Origin: Coprococcus sp.
Lineage (GTDB): Bacteria > Bacillota > Clostridia > Lachnospirales > Lachnospiraceae
DNA: 19,444 bases
NCBI GenBank assembly: GCA_016297325.1
Contig: JAEDGW010000046.1
Location: forward strand, 1-19,444
Direction of reading: 5' to 3'
The notes beneath the pieces were generated by a model. The model searched no databases. It worked only from the letters and a program-made list of their open reading frames with translations, and had not been told where the DNA came from. This document shows, piece by piece, positions 1-6,795 of this stretch (position 1 is its first letter; each line of letters opens with the position of its first letter). The translations under genes and the position numbers were made by a program.

Positions 1-25
1 ATAATATGTGTCGCTGTTCTTTTTT

Positions 26-55
26 ATGTCACAAGCGTCAGCTTGATGACCTACG
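26..55 (-). repeat. Partial copy of a dispersed hairpin repeat
   Basis: Read on the minus strand, this stretch contains CGTAGGTCATCAAGCT (plus positions 40-55), then ACGCTTG and GACAT. The 16-mer recurs exactly at 11273-11288, followed by the same two blocks. On the plus strand it folds as GTCA-CAAGC / GCTTG-A-TGAC with a GTCA loop and one bulged A (28-50). The element may continue upstream of the window. It lies directly 5' of the germination cluster. Confidence 0.55.
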
Positions 56-87
56 TGAATAATTTTATCTGTGATGGAAAAAATAGA
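56..87 (+). promoter_or_regulatory. Possible forespore-type (sigma-G-like) promoter of the ger cluster
   Basis: TGAATAA at 56-62 resembles the -35 element of sigma-G promoters, which drive ger operons in Bacillus. At the expected spacing there is only AAATAGA (81-87), a poor match to the CATA-type -10. A ribosome binding site AGGAG follows at 101-105, 8 nt before the ATG. The element is suggested mainly by context and is weak. Confidence 0.22.
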
Positions 88-113
88 GTTATAAGCTGTA
101 AGGAGAGCGCGGC

Positions 114-1601
114 ATGATGGAGATAAGCAGAGATCTGGATGAGAATATCACAATAATCAAGTCAAAGTTTGACAAATGGGGCGACATCGTGGAGAAAAAG
201 TTTGTCGTGAGCCGCCCTGGGTGGAAAAACGAAGAAGCTATATATGTGGTGTATATTGATGGGCTGTGTGACCATGAATTGATAGAGAACACGATAATAA
301 AGCCTGTCACATGGGAGTGGCGGGATGCAGATGCGGAAGATCTGTGGGACAGGATCACATCCTATGAGGGGCAGACAGCCGATTATACAACAGAGAAAGA
401 CTTGAATAAAGTGATAAAATCTGTGCTAAAAGGCGACACAGCGATATTTGTGTCGGGGAGTGATACGGCGATGGTCGTGTCGTCTAAGCATTTTCCTGTG
501 AGGGGGATAGAGGAGAGTTCGTCTGAGGGCGGAATGCGTGGACCCCGGGACAGCTTCAATGAGAACTTCAGAACGTCAACAGCTCTTATAAGGAGGAGGA
601 TAAAGGATACAGGGTTAAAACTGGAACAGAATACGATTGGAAGAAGATCGAGAACAGAATACGGGATAATGTATATAGAGGATATAGCCAGACCTGAGCT
701 GGTTCAGAAGGTGCGGGAGGCGATAGATGCATATGATATAGACGCTGTGTTTGACAGCGGTATGGCGGAGCATCTCATGGAGAGAAAATGGCAGGAGATA
801 TTTCCTACGTACCAGTCGACAACCAGACCAGACAAGGCGGCAGCAGCGCTTGTTGACGGGAGAGTTGTCGTAGTGTTTGACAATTCCCCGGAAGTTGTGA
901 TAGCGCCGGCAACGATAAATACCTTTTTTCAGACGGCCGACGACTATTACAACAGATGGCCGGTGGCCACATTTGCCAGGATCATACGGTATCTGGCGGC
1001 GTTCATAGCAGTGGGGCTTCCCGGACTTTATATTGCTATAACCTGTTATCACAGGGAGATCATACCGGATAAATTGCTGTATGCCATAGCGGATGCCAGA
1101 AGCCAGTTGTCGTTTCCTGTGGTCGTTGAGGTGTTGATAATGGAACTGCTCTTTGAGCTTCTCCGGGAGGCGGGGATAAGGCTTCCGAGTCAGCTCGGTA
1201 ATACCATAGGTGTTGTTGGCGGTCTCATAGTAGGTCAGTCTGCTGTTGAAGCCGGAATTGTCAGTACCATGGTCGTGATTGTTGTTGCGCTCACAGCCAT
1301 AGCTTCATTTGCCATTCCTAATGAGGCTTTTGCATCGGTGTTCAGACTGCTGAAGTTTGTCACTATAATCACAAGTGCTTTGTATGGAATCCTCGGTTTT
1401 ATATTGGCGATGCTCATGCTTGTATTTCATCTCGCATCACTTGAGAGCTTTGGAGTGCCGTATATGTCTCCTGTTGTCAGCTGTGGATACGAGGGTGATG
1501 CTGCCAGGGATTTTGTTGTGAAATCCCCTATCAAGAAACTTGTAGACAGGCCTGGGTGGAGTCAGTCCTCACAACGCCGCAGATTGACGAGAAAGAGATA
1601 A
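114..1601 (+). CDS. gerA: Spore germination receptor subunit, GerA family
   Basis: 495 aa, the usual length for GerA-type subunits of nutrient germinant receptors in the spore inner membrane. A soluble N-terminal region (about 1-280) carries the family signature RGIEESSSEGGMRGPRDSF (130-148), then RRRIKDTGL (160-168) and IGRRSRTEYGIMY (175-187). A membrane region follows (about 285-440) with hydrophobic helices near 286-312, 329-350, 363-399 and 412-440. The PSQLG motif (358-362) and a basic cytoplasmic tail are also typical. The start ATG at 114 has AGGAG 8 nt upstream; ATG 117 is an alternative. The stop is 4 nt before the next ATG, so the genes are very likely cotranscribed. The family is clear; the germinant cannot be inferred. 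The paralogue name (gerA, gerK or other) is not determined. Confidence 0.95.
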   Translation: MMEISRDLDENITIIKSKFDKWGDIVEKKFVVSRPGWKNEEAIYVVYIDGLCDHELIENTIIKPVTWEWRDADAEDLWDRITSYEGQTADYTTEKDLNKVIKSVLKGDTAIFVSGSDTAMVVSSKHFPVRGIEESSSEGGMRGPRDSFNENFRTSTALIRRRIKDTGLKLEQNTIGRRSRTEYGIMYIEDIARPELVQKVREAIDAYDIDAVFDSGMAEHLMERKWQEIFPTYQSTTRPDKAAAALVDGRVVVVFDNSPEVVIAPATINTFFQTADDYYNRWPVATFARIIRYLAAFIAVGLPGLYIAITCYHREIIPDKLLYAIADARSQLSFPVVVEVLIMELLFELLREAGIRLPSQLGNTIGVVGGLIVGQSAVEAGIVSTMVVIVVALTAIASFAIPNEAFASVFRLLKFVTIITSALYGILGFILAMLMLVFHLASLESFGVPYMSPVVSCGYEGDAARDFVVKSPIKKLVDRPGWSQSSQRRRLTRKR

Positions 1602-1605
1602 TCCT

Positions 1606-3174
1606 ATGTTTGATAAATATAATGTGACATTTTCAGCTTTTTTTAAGGCTGTTCTTATACTGCTGCCCGCATCGCTTATATATGTAACCACAATAACGCC
1701 AGCCTATCTTGACAGAAATTGCCTTATTTTGTCACTTTTTTTGATGCTATGTCTTGCTTTCACTTACGTGATACTACTATATGTTGTAATGTCAAAGTTA
1801 TCTGAGCGGGTGGATATAGAACATAAAACAAGAAAAGATACCGTTATTGGTTGGATTTACGGGACGAGAATGGCTCTAAAGACAGGTATCATCCTGTTTA
1901 TACTGGCTGATATATCGAGGAGACTCATGCTCAAAAAGTATTCTGATGTGGTGATAGCCATACCTATACTGCTTGTTGTGGCATATATGGGAAGCAGAGG
2001 CTTTAAAGGCGTTATCAGATTCTTTGAGGCGGTTTTCTGGTTTTCGGTGGCATCTGGTGTGGTGCTGCTCATATCTTCTTTAAAAAATATGGATTATAAG
2101 GAATTGCTGGAATGTGTGCGCATATATGAGGAAGGGAGCGTGGGGGATTCCCTTCGGATGGTCATGGTCAAGGGCGGCGTGCTGTTCCTCGGATTTACCG
2201 TCATGGAGATGGTCATGATGGTATATCTCGGAGTGGATAACCGCAGGCGGGGTATGCTGTTTTCTGCCGTCGGTACATCTGTGATAATAGGCGCGATGGG
2301 TTCGGTAATTGTGATAGCTACGCTGGGGATGGGTGCTCTGGAGTCTGGCGCAAAGAATATACTATATGTTGTGGGAGCTATGGAACTCCCCAATGGCCTG
2401 AAGATCAGACCTCTGATGCTGGTGTGTTACCTTGTCCTGACCTGTGGGATATCTCTTTTAGCGCCCCATGTGGTATGTGGTTTTTATGCTGTGACTGATA
2501 TTGGCAGGAGACGACATCCGCTTTTGCTTAAGTTTTTATGGCTGGCTGTGGCATTTGCCATATGCGTGTGGCTTCAGACAGTGCCTGCCCGCGGAACTGC
2601 CATGAGACTTGCCGCTGGTTATCTCATGCTTGTGGATGTACCGCTGTCCCTTATTCTCCCGGCGGTTATGGTCATAGGTAGAAAGGCTTTGAAGAAGACT
2701 GCGCTGGTGCTGATCGCATTTGCGCTAACGGCGGCTTTGCCCGGCTGTGCCTACGACTCGGTGGAGAGTGTTGACTATGCAAATGTTCTGGTGATAGAAC
2801 CGGGGGAGCAGGATGGCGCGTATAAATATACTCTGGTGATCACGGGACTCAGCGACGACGAGGACATAACGGCGGAGGAGAGAAAATACACCGCTTATGC
2901 CGCTTCGTTTTCTGATGTGTGTGCCATGTATGATAAGGAACACGCCAGAGGGCTTGATGTAAGCCATGTTGAGTATGTGGTGGCAGACAGTGAGCAGGTA
3001 CTTGAGGAAAATATGCAGGAGCTTGGGCGGGAATTTGCAACGAGCTATGTAACTGTTATTGTCGGCGGGAATATATTGGAGAAATCAGGGGATAACAATA
3101 CTAAAGATTATCTGAAAACCCATTACAGCGGACGTTGCCTTGCGACGCTTGGAAGGGATGGGAGTAATTATTGA
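1606..3174 (+). CDS. GerB-type spore permease fused to N-terminal GerC-like lipoprotein domain
   Basis: 522 aa. Residues 1-360 look like a GerB subunit of the APC superfamily, with about ten hydrophobic segments (for example 13-31, 39-62, 90-102, 114-127, 141-157, 189-208, 219-240, 266-292, 309-323, 339-358). The frame continues without a stop into KKTALVLIAFALTAALPGC (363-381), which has the form of a lipoprotein signal with the lipobox Cys at 381. Residues 382-522 resemble the first domain of GerC: NVLVIEPGEQ then YKYTLVITGL (393-415), and a later SHVEYVVAD segment. GerC proteins are normally separate lipoproteins of about 370-400 aa, so the C-terminal domain of roughly 200 aa is missing. 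ATG 2668 (Met355) could start a separate 168-aa lipoprotein but has no visible ribosome binding site. Four nt separate this gene from gerA and 15 nt from the next. Confidence 0.85.
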   Translation: MFDKYNVTFSAFFKAVLILLPASLIYVTTITPAYLDRNCLILSLFLMLCLAFTYVILLYVVMSKLSERVDIEHKTRKDTVIGWIYGTRMALKTGIILFILADISRRLMLKKYSDVVIAIPILLVVAYMGSRGFKGVIRFFEAVFWFSVASGVVLLISSLKNMDYKELLECVRIYEEGSVGDSLRMVMVKGGVLFLGFTVMEMVMMVYLGVDNRRRGMLFSAVGTSVIIGAMGSVIVIATLGMGALESGAKNILYVVGAMELPNGLKIRPLMLVCYLVLTCGISLLAPHVVCGFYAVTDIGRRRHPLLLKFLWLAVAFAICVWLQTVPARGTAMRLAAGYLMLVDVPLSLILPAVMVIGRKALKKTALVLIAFALTAALPGCAYDSVESVDYANVLVIEPGEQDGAYKYTLVITGLSDDEDITAEERKYTAYAASFSDVCAMYDKEHARGLDVSHVEYVVADSEQVLEENMQELGREFATSYVTVIVGGNILEKSGDNNTKDYLKTHYSGRCLATLGRDGSNY

Positions 3175-3189
3175 TCAGGAGGTATTGTT

Positions 3190-3681
3190 ATGTGGAGATA
3201 TGTTCGGGCTGGACTACTTGGGATTCTTATAGGCCTTGCAGGTGGAGTGATATTTGGCTATGTGTCGTATGTGAAGAATTACAGGGACAAGCTGCCGGAT
3301 GAGATCATGTCAAATGCGGTGATGTACGACAACTCTTCAGATGATGACCGGGCCATAAGACTCAAGGTTGATTATGATGGTGATGTGGAGACTGATGATG
3401 ACAGGAATGCGCTTGAGAGCTTTGTGGGAAATATGGTGATGAAGCAGGTGGGAAGCTGGCTTGGAAGTGATTACAGCGACAGATACAGCTATATCCAGAT
3501 GAGGCACAATCTTGTGATGGCGCTTGATGATATAAATGCTGTGGCAAGTGAGGCTGCAGGCAGATTGGGCGTGGATGCCGACGTCACATCGAGGATGGGA
3601 TATGAGTATTTTAACTCTGCCGGAGACGGCTGGCCGGCGGGATATTATGACACTTTGTGTATCGATCTTGAGGACAGGTAA
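3190..3681 (+). CDS. SpoIIR-like membrane-anchored protein lacking the usual C-terminus
   Basis: 163 aa, starting 9 nt after a strong GGAGG. One N-terminal membrane helix (about 7-26) leads into an extracytoplasmic domain. SDDDRAIRLKV (50-60) aligns residue by residue with the SPEDQALKLKV-type segment of SpoIIR as I remember it. The family's G-[ad]-V...YF and W-PAG-YY-LCIDL pattern is seen at 127-160 (LGVDADV, GYEYF, WPAGYYDTLCIDL). SpoIIR is secreted by the forespore and triggers processing of pro-sigma-E by SpoIIGA in the mother cell. Canonical SpoIIR continues with a glycine-rich stretch and a conserved NWWC...PPLC tail. Here the frame stops at LEDR, just before that point, and I see no such tail downstream. 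It may be a diverged paralogue in a germination operon or a shortened SpoIIR. The family assignment is inferred from motifs only. Confidence 0.6.
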   Translation: MWRYVRAGLLGILIGLAGGVIFGYVSYVKNYRDKLPDEIMSNAVMYDNSSDDDRAIRLKVDYDGDVETDDDRNALESFVGNMVMKQVGSWLGSDYSDRYSYIQMRHNLVMALDDINAVASEAAGRLGVDADVTSRMGYEYFNSAGDGWPAGYYDTLCIDLEDR

Positions 3682-3683
3682 GA

Positions 3684-3712
3684 TTGAAAAGTTAATTGGT
3701 AAGTGTTATACT
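3684..3712 (+). promoter_or_regulatory. Promoter of ddl, sigma-A type
   Basis: TTGAAA (3684-3689), a 17-nt spacer and TATACT (3707-3712). Transcription would begin near 3719, inside the inverted repeat described at 3706-3758 and about 50 nt before the ddl ATG. The promoter lies just past the stop of the SpoIIR-like gene and separates the ger cluster from the housekeeping genes. Confidence 0.7.
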
Positions 3713-3758
3713 TTGACCTGTGGTGTGCCCTTAAGGTGCACCCGGGATTAAAGTATAA
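3706..3758 (+). promoter_or_regulatory. Nested inverted repeat over the ddl -10 and leader
   Basis: The outer arms TTATACTTT (3706-3714) and AAAGTATAA (3750-3758) are perfect 9-bp complements. The left arm contains the -10 box and the right arm abuts the GGAG ribosome binding site (3759-3762). The inner arms GGTGTGCC (3722-3729) and GGTGCACC (3735-3742) pair with two wobbles around a CTTAA loop and would be the first structure in the mRNA. The outer repeat can act only as DNA (operator-like), because its left arm lies upstream of the predicted transcription start. Confidence 0.5.
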
Positions 3759-3770
3759 GGAGCACATATC

Positions 3771-4823
3771 ATGGCTAAAGAAAATTTGGTAGTAATATTC
3801 GGTGGCAGATCATCAGAGCATGAGGTTTCATGTGTGTCTGTGCAGACCGTTGCAAAGGCTGTTGATCTGGAGAGATATAATATGGTTCTGGTTGGAATCA
3901 CTAAGGATGGAAGATGGCTTAAGGCTGACAGCATAGAGAGTATAGAAGATGGAAGCTGGAGAGACAGCAGGGTTACGGCTGTTATTTCCCCTGATACATC
4001 AAAGGAACTTCTTGTCATGGAGGGAGACAAAGTGGAGAGACAGCATGTCGATGTGATCTTCCCTGTTCTTCATGGAATGTACGGAGAGGATGGAACTATA
4101 CAGGGATTGTTCGAGATGGCAGACATACCTTATGTCGGTTGTGGAGTTCTGGCATCTGCGGCATCCATGGATAAGTTCTATACAAAGATCATAGTTGACA
4201 ATATCGGTGTCAGACAGGCAAGATTTGTTCCTGTACTTGCTGAGGACTTTGGCGATCTGGACAGTGCTATGAACAGAGTTGAGGCTGAACTTACATATCC
4301 TGTATTTGTAAAACCATCCAAGGCGGGTTCATCCAAGGGTGTCAGCAAGGCTGTGGACAGAGCCGGACTTAAGAGTGCGCTGGAGGAGGCTGTAAAGTAC
4401 GACAACAAGATCCTTGTGGAAGAGACAATTGTGGGCCGTGAGCTCGAGTGTGGCGTGCTGGGATACAAGGACAATACAAAGGCTTCCGGAGTGGGCGAGA
4501 TACTGGCTGCAGCAGAGTTCTATGACTTCGATGCGAAATATAACAATGCCGAGTCAAAGACTGTGATCGGAGCTGATATTCCTGCTGAGACAGAGGCAGA
4601 GATCAGAGAGGATGCAGTTAAGATATTCAGGGCTCTTGATGGATTTGGCCTTTCAAGAGTGGACTTCTTCCTTGAGAAGGATACAAACAAGGTTGTATTC
4701 AACGAGATCAACACACTTCCGGGATTCACGAAGATAAGTATGTACCCTATGCTCTGGAAGGCTCAGGGATATGACATCAAAACTCTTGTGACAACCCTGA
4801 TAGAGATGGCAAAGGAAAGATAG
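3771..4823 (+). CDS. ddl: D-alanine--D-alanine ligase
   Basis: 350 aa, the normal length for this ATP-grasp enzyme, which joins two D-Ala in the cytoplasm for the peptidoglycan pentapeptide. Visible motifs are GGRSSEHEVS (11-20), HGMYGEDG (101-108), YVGCGVLASAASMDK (121-135), the lysine of FVKPSKAGSSKG (179-190), EFYDFDAKY (249-257) and metal-binding NEINTLPGFT (311-320). The tyrosine-containing omega-loop motif fits a D-Ala-D-Ala rather than a VanA-type D-Ala-D-Lac ligase; that specificity call is inference. The start is set by GGAG 8 nt upstream. It has its own promoter (3684-3712) and is followed after 20 nt by the DUF1934 gene, probably in one transcript. Confidence 0.97.
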   Translation: MAKENLVVIFGGRSSEHEVSCVSVQTVAKAVDLERYNMVLVGITKDGRWLKADSIESIEDGSWRDSRVTAVISPDTSKELLVMEGDKVERQHVDVIFPVLHGMYGEDGTIQGLFEMADIPYVGCGVLASAASMDKFYTKIIVDNIGVRQARFVPVLAEDFGDLDSAMNRVEAELTYPVFVKPSKAGSSKGVSKAVDRAGLKSALEEAVKYDNKILVEETIVGRELECGVLGYKDNTKASGVGEILAAAEFYDFDAKYNNAESKTVIGADIPAETEAEIREDAVKIFRALDGFGLSRVDFFLEKDTNKVVFNEINTLPGFTKISMYPMLWKAQGYDIKTLVTTLIEMAKER

Positions 4824-4843
4824 ATTACAGATAGGATTGGAAT

Positions 4844-5272
4844 ATGATAAAGAACGTTACTGTGACGGTTATAGGAGAACAGAGGTCCAACAGGGACGAG
4901 GAACATGTAGAACCTGTGGAGCTTGTGACCCGGGGAACGCTTCATGAAAAAGACGGTGTATTCTACCTCAAGTATGACGAGTATTACGAGGACATTGAGA
5001 AGCCGGCGAAGAATCTTTTGAAGTTTGACGATAAGGGCCTTGACCTCACCAAGAAGGGTGCAGTCAGTGCTGCCATGTCATTTCGCGCGGGTGAGACAAG
5101 GGAAGCGTTTTATGCGACTCCTATGGGGACCATGGATATAAGTATACTCACTGAGGCGTATGAGATAGTGAAGACCGACGAGGGGATGGCTATAGTCCTT
5201 GTGTATATCATGGATTACGGACACAACTGTCTGTCTTTCAATGTGCTGAGGGTATCTGTATCTGAAGAATAG
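4844..5272 (+). CDS. DUF1934 family beta-barrel protein (YwiB-like)
   Basis: 142 aa cytoplasmic protein with no signal peptide or membrane helix. The pattern matches the DUF1934 family, described as a small lipocalin-like beta-barrel and found widely in Firmicutes: an alternating VTVTVIGEQ first strand, an ELVTRGTLHEKDGVFYLKY segment (31-49), central GAVSAAMSFRAGETREAFYATPMG (72-95), then TMDISILTEAYEIV and a final YIMDYGHNCLSFNVLRVSV. The molecular role of the family is unknown to me. It follows ddl by 20 nt with only a weak GGA-type ribosome binding site, so translation may depend on the upstream gene. Confidence 0.85.
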   Translation: MIKNVTVTVIGEQRSNRDEEHVEPVELVTRGTLHEKDGVFYLKYDEYYEDIEKPAKNLLKFDDKGLDLTKKGAVSAAMSFRAGETREAFYATPMGTMDISILTEAYEIVKTDEGMAIVLVYIMDYGHNCLSFNVLRVSVSEE

Positions 5273-5332
5273 AGTGTAGTATCTGGGCGAAGACGGCTTT
5301 AATGTACTGATGTTCAATAGTGGGGTAGATGT

Positions 5333-5950
5333 ATGAAGGGTGAGAAAGCATTTGACGATTTTCTGTCTATAGACACGATGGAATGTGCACAGGCAGAACA
5401 GCCCGTCGGTGAGAACAATATATATCAGGCTACATATTACAGGGATCTTGTGACCATATTCAACGCGGTTTCCATGGAACCGGAGGATACTCTGGTGGAT
5501 TTTGGATGTGGTCTTGGCCGGGTGCTGTTTTACGGCAACTCCAGACACTACTGCAGGACAACGGGGATTGAGGCGGACAGCCAGATATATGACAGACTTA
5601 TGGCAAATGCTGCGGGCTACCAGAAGCGGTTCTACGATCAGGAAGAACGCATGAAGTTTTACAATATCCAGGCTCAGGATTATCAGGTGGATGATGAGGA
5701 CAATTATTTCTATTTCTTCAATCCGTTCTCTCCTGATATATTTGAGCGGGTTCTTGGAAATATAACTGAGTCCGTCAGGAAGTGCCCAAGGGATATATAT
5801 CTGATGCTCTATTATCCAACTTTTGAGTATCAGCGTGTGATGAGGGGGAACAAGTTCTTTGTCCTCAAAGATATAGTGAAGTTGTCCGGGTATGAAGAAG
5901 ATCCGGATGAGAAACTTTATGTGTACCACATGTCAAGATATTTTGTCTGA
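5333..5950 (+). CDS. Class I SAM-dependent methyltransferase, substrate unknown
   Basis: 205 aa, a single Rossmann-type methyltransferase domain. Motif I is LVDFGCGLGR (54-63) and the acidic end of strand 2 is GIEAD (78-82), expected to bind the SAM ribose. FFNPFS (128-133) sits where the catalytic motif IV (NPPY/DPPY-like) is expected. The C-terminal strands IYLMLYYPTFEY and KLYVYHMSRYF are typical of the fold. No target-recognition domain is present, so RNA, protein and small-molecule substrates are all possible. A GGGG run (5322-5325) is the only ribosome binding site candidate. The last 18 nt overlap the 3' end of the convergent CPBP gene, and no terminator lies between them. Confidence 0.85.
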   Translation: MKGEKAFDDFLSIDTMECAQAEQPVGENNIYQATYYRDLVTIFNAVSMEPEDTLVDFGCGLGRVLFYGNSRHYCRTTGIEADSQIYDRLMANAAGYQKRFYDQEERMKFYNIQAQDYQVDDEDNYFYFFNPFSPDIFERVLGNITESVRKCPRDIYLMLYYPTFEYQRVMRGNKFFVLKDIVKLSGYEEDPDEKLYVYHMSRYFV

Positions 5951-6760
5951 TGATGACTGTTTTTGCGATCTGTGGATGACCAGATATATGCAAGTGATAC
6001 AGACTGCCGCAATGATGGCAGATATGATGATGACTGGTATGCCAAACCATATGGCTGGGATATAGTCCATCATATATGACGATACATTTATGGTTATGTG
6101 GAGCAGTATGGAGGGTATGAGTGATGAAGACCATACCGTGACCAGAGCAAGGATGATTCCCACAGGGAATGCATAGCAGAACTGGACAGCGTTGCCGTGG
6201 GCAAGGCCAAATAACAGTGCAGACAGTATCACCGCTATGACGCCGGCTCCTTTAAAGGAGAATGCACTTCTTGCAGCGGCAAGAGATATTCCCCTGAATA
6301 CAAGTTCCTCAGCTATGGGAGCCATGAACATTACGGTGAATACGCGGATAGAGCCATTTGACAGGGAGAATGAATGTGACACCATATCGTGATAGTGTTC
6401 AAGCAGCTCCGGGTGGTATCTGTCTATGATGTTCAAGATACCGGTTGACAATACCTGCAGGCTTATGCCGGATGCGATCATCAATATAACAACAATAAAA
6501 CCGCACAGGAAAGAACGATTTGTTCTTCCTGTGCGGTTTTTGTTTATTTCTTTGTCGGTCATATACAGATGACCCTGAAACAGATATATGTAGCCGAAGA
6601 GCAGGATAGCCACTGTGTATGACACCAGAGAATATGGTATTATCTGGGCGATACCTGCAAGTGACATAGCTGCAAATGCAATATCCTGGATCAGGAGCAT
6701 AGATACAGGAGCTAAAACAGCAATTCCTAATTTCCTGAAGTTTATATGGGAATTATTCAT
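5933..6760 (-). CDS. CPBP family intramembrane glutamic protease (Abi/CAAX type)
   Basis: 275 aa with about eight hydrophobic segments. The family motifs are EELVFRG (151-157, the glutamate pair and arginine), FGLAHGN (184-190) and HITIN (221-225). These membrane proteases (Rce1-related) cleave within or next to the membrane, and bacterial members are often linked to peptide maturation or bacteriocin immunity. No bacteriocin gene is visible nearby. I chose ATG at 6758-6760 because AGGAGAGG lies 8 nt upstream. The frame opens 11 codons earlier at a TTG just after the previous gene's stop, with no ribosome binding site. Residues 74-88 (KNRTGRTNRSFLCGF), in a loop before a membrane helix, are encoded by a terminator-like hairpin. 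It is probably the last gene of the malQ operon. Confidence 0.9.
   Translation of the reverse strand: MNNSHINFRKLGIAVLAPVSMLLIQDIAFAAMSLAGIAQIIPYSLVSYTVAILLFGYIYLFQGHLYMTDKEINKNRTGRTNRSFLCGFIVVILMIASGISLQVLSTGILNIIDRYHPELLEHYHDMVSHSFSLSNGSIRVFTVMFMAPIAEELVFRGISLAAARSAFSFKGAGVIAVILSALLFGLAHGNAVQFCYAFPVGIILALVTVWSSSLIPSILLHITINVSSYMMDYIPAIWFGIPVIIISAIIAAVCITCIYLVIHRSQKQSSSDKIS
6497..6541. terminator. Terminator-like hairpin inside the CPBP gene
   Basis: AAAACCGCACAGGAAAGAAC (6497-6516) pairs with GTTCTTCCTGTGCGGTTTT (6522-6540) around GATTT, with one bulged A. On the plus strand it is followed by TTTTTGTTTATTT, and on the minus strand by TTTTATTGTTG. It therefore looks like a bidirectional intrinsic terminator although it lies within a coding region. 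For plus-strand transcripts it is the first terminator-like structure I see downstream of the methyltransferase, about 550 nt past that gene's stop. Confidence 0.55.
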
Positions 6761-6795
6761 ATTGCAAGTCCTCTCCTGAACACTGATATTCAAAA

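Noticed and set aside
5078..5929. Minus-strand frame of 283 aa opposite the DUF1934 and methyltransferase genes
   Set aside because: It lies antisense to two well-supported genes, has His/Tyr/Ile-rich low-quality composition, no recognisable motif and no ribosome binding site.
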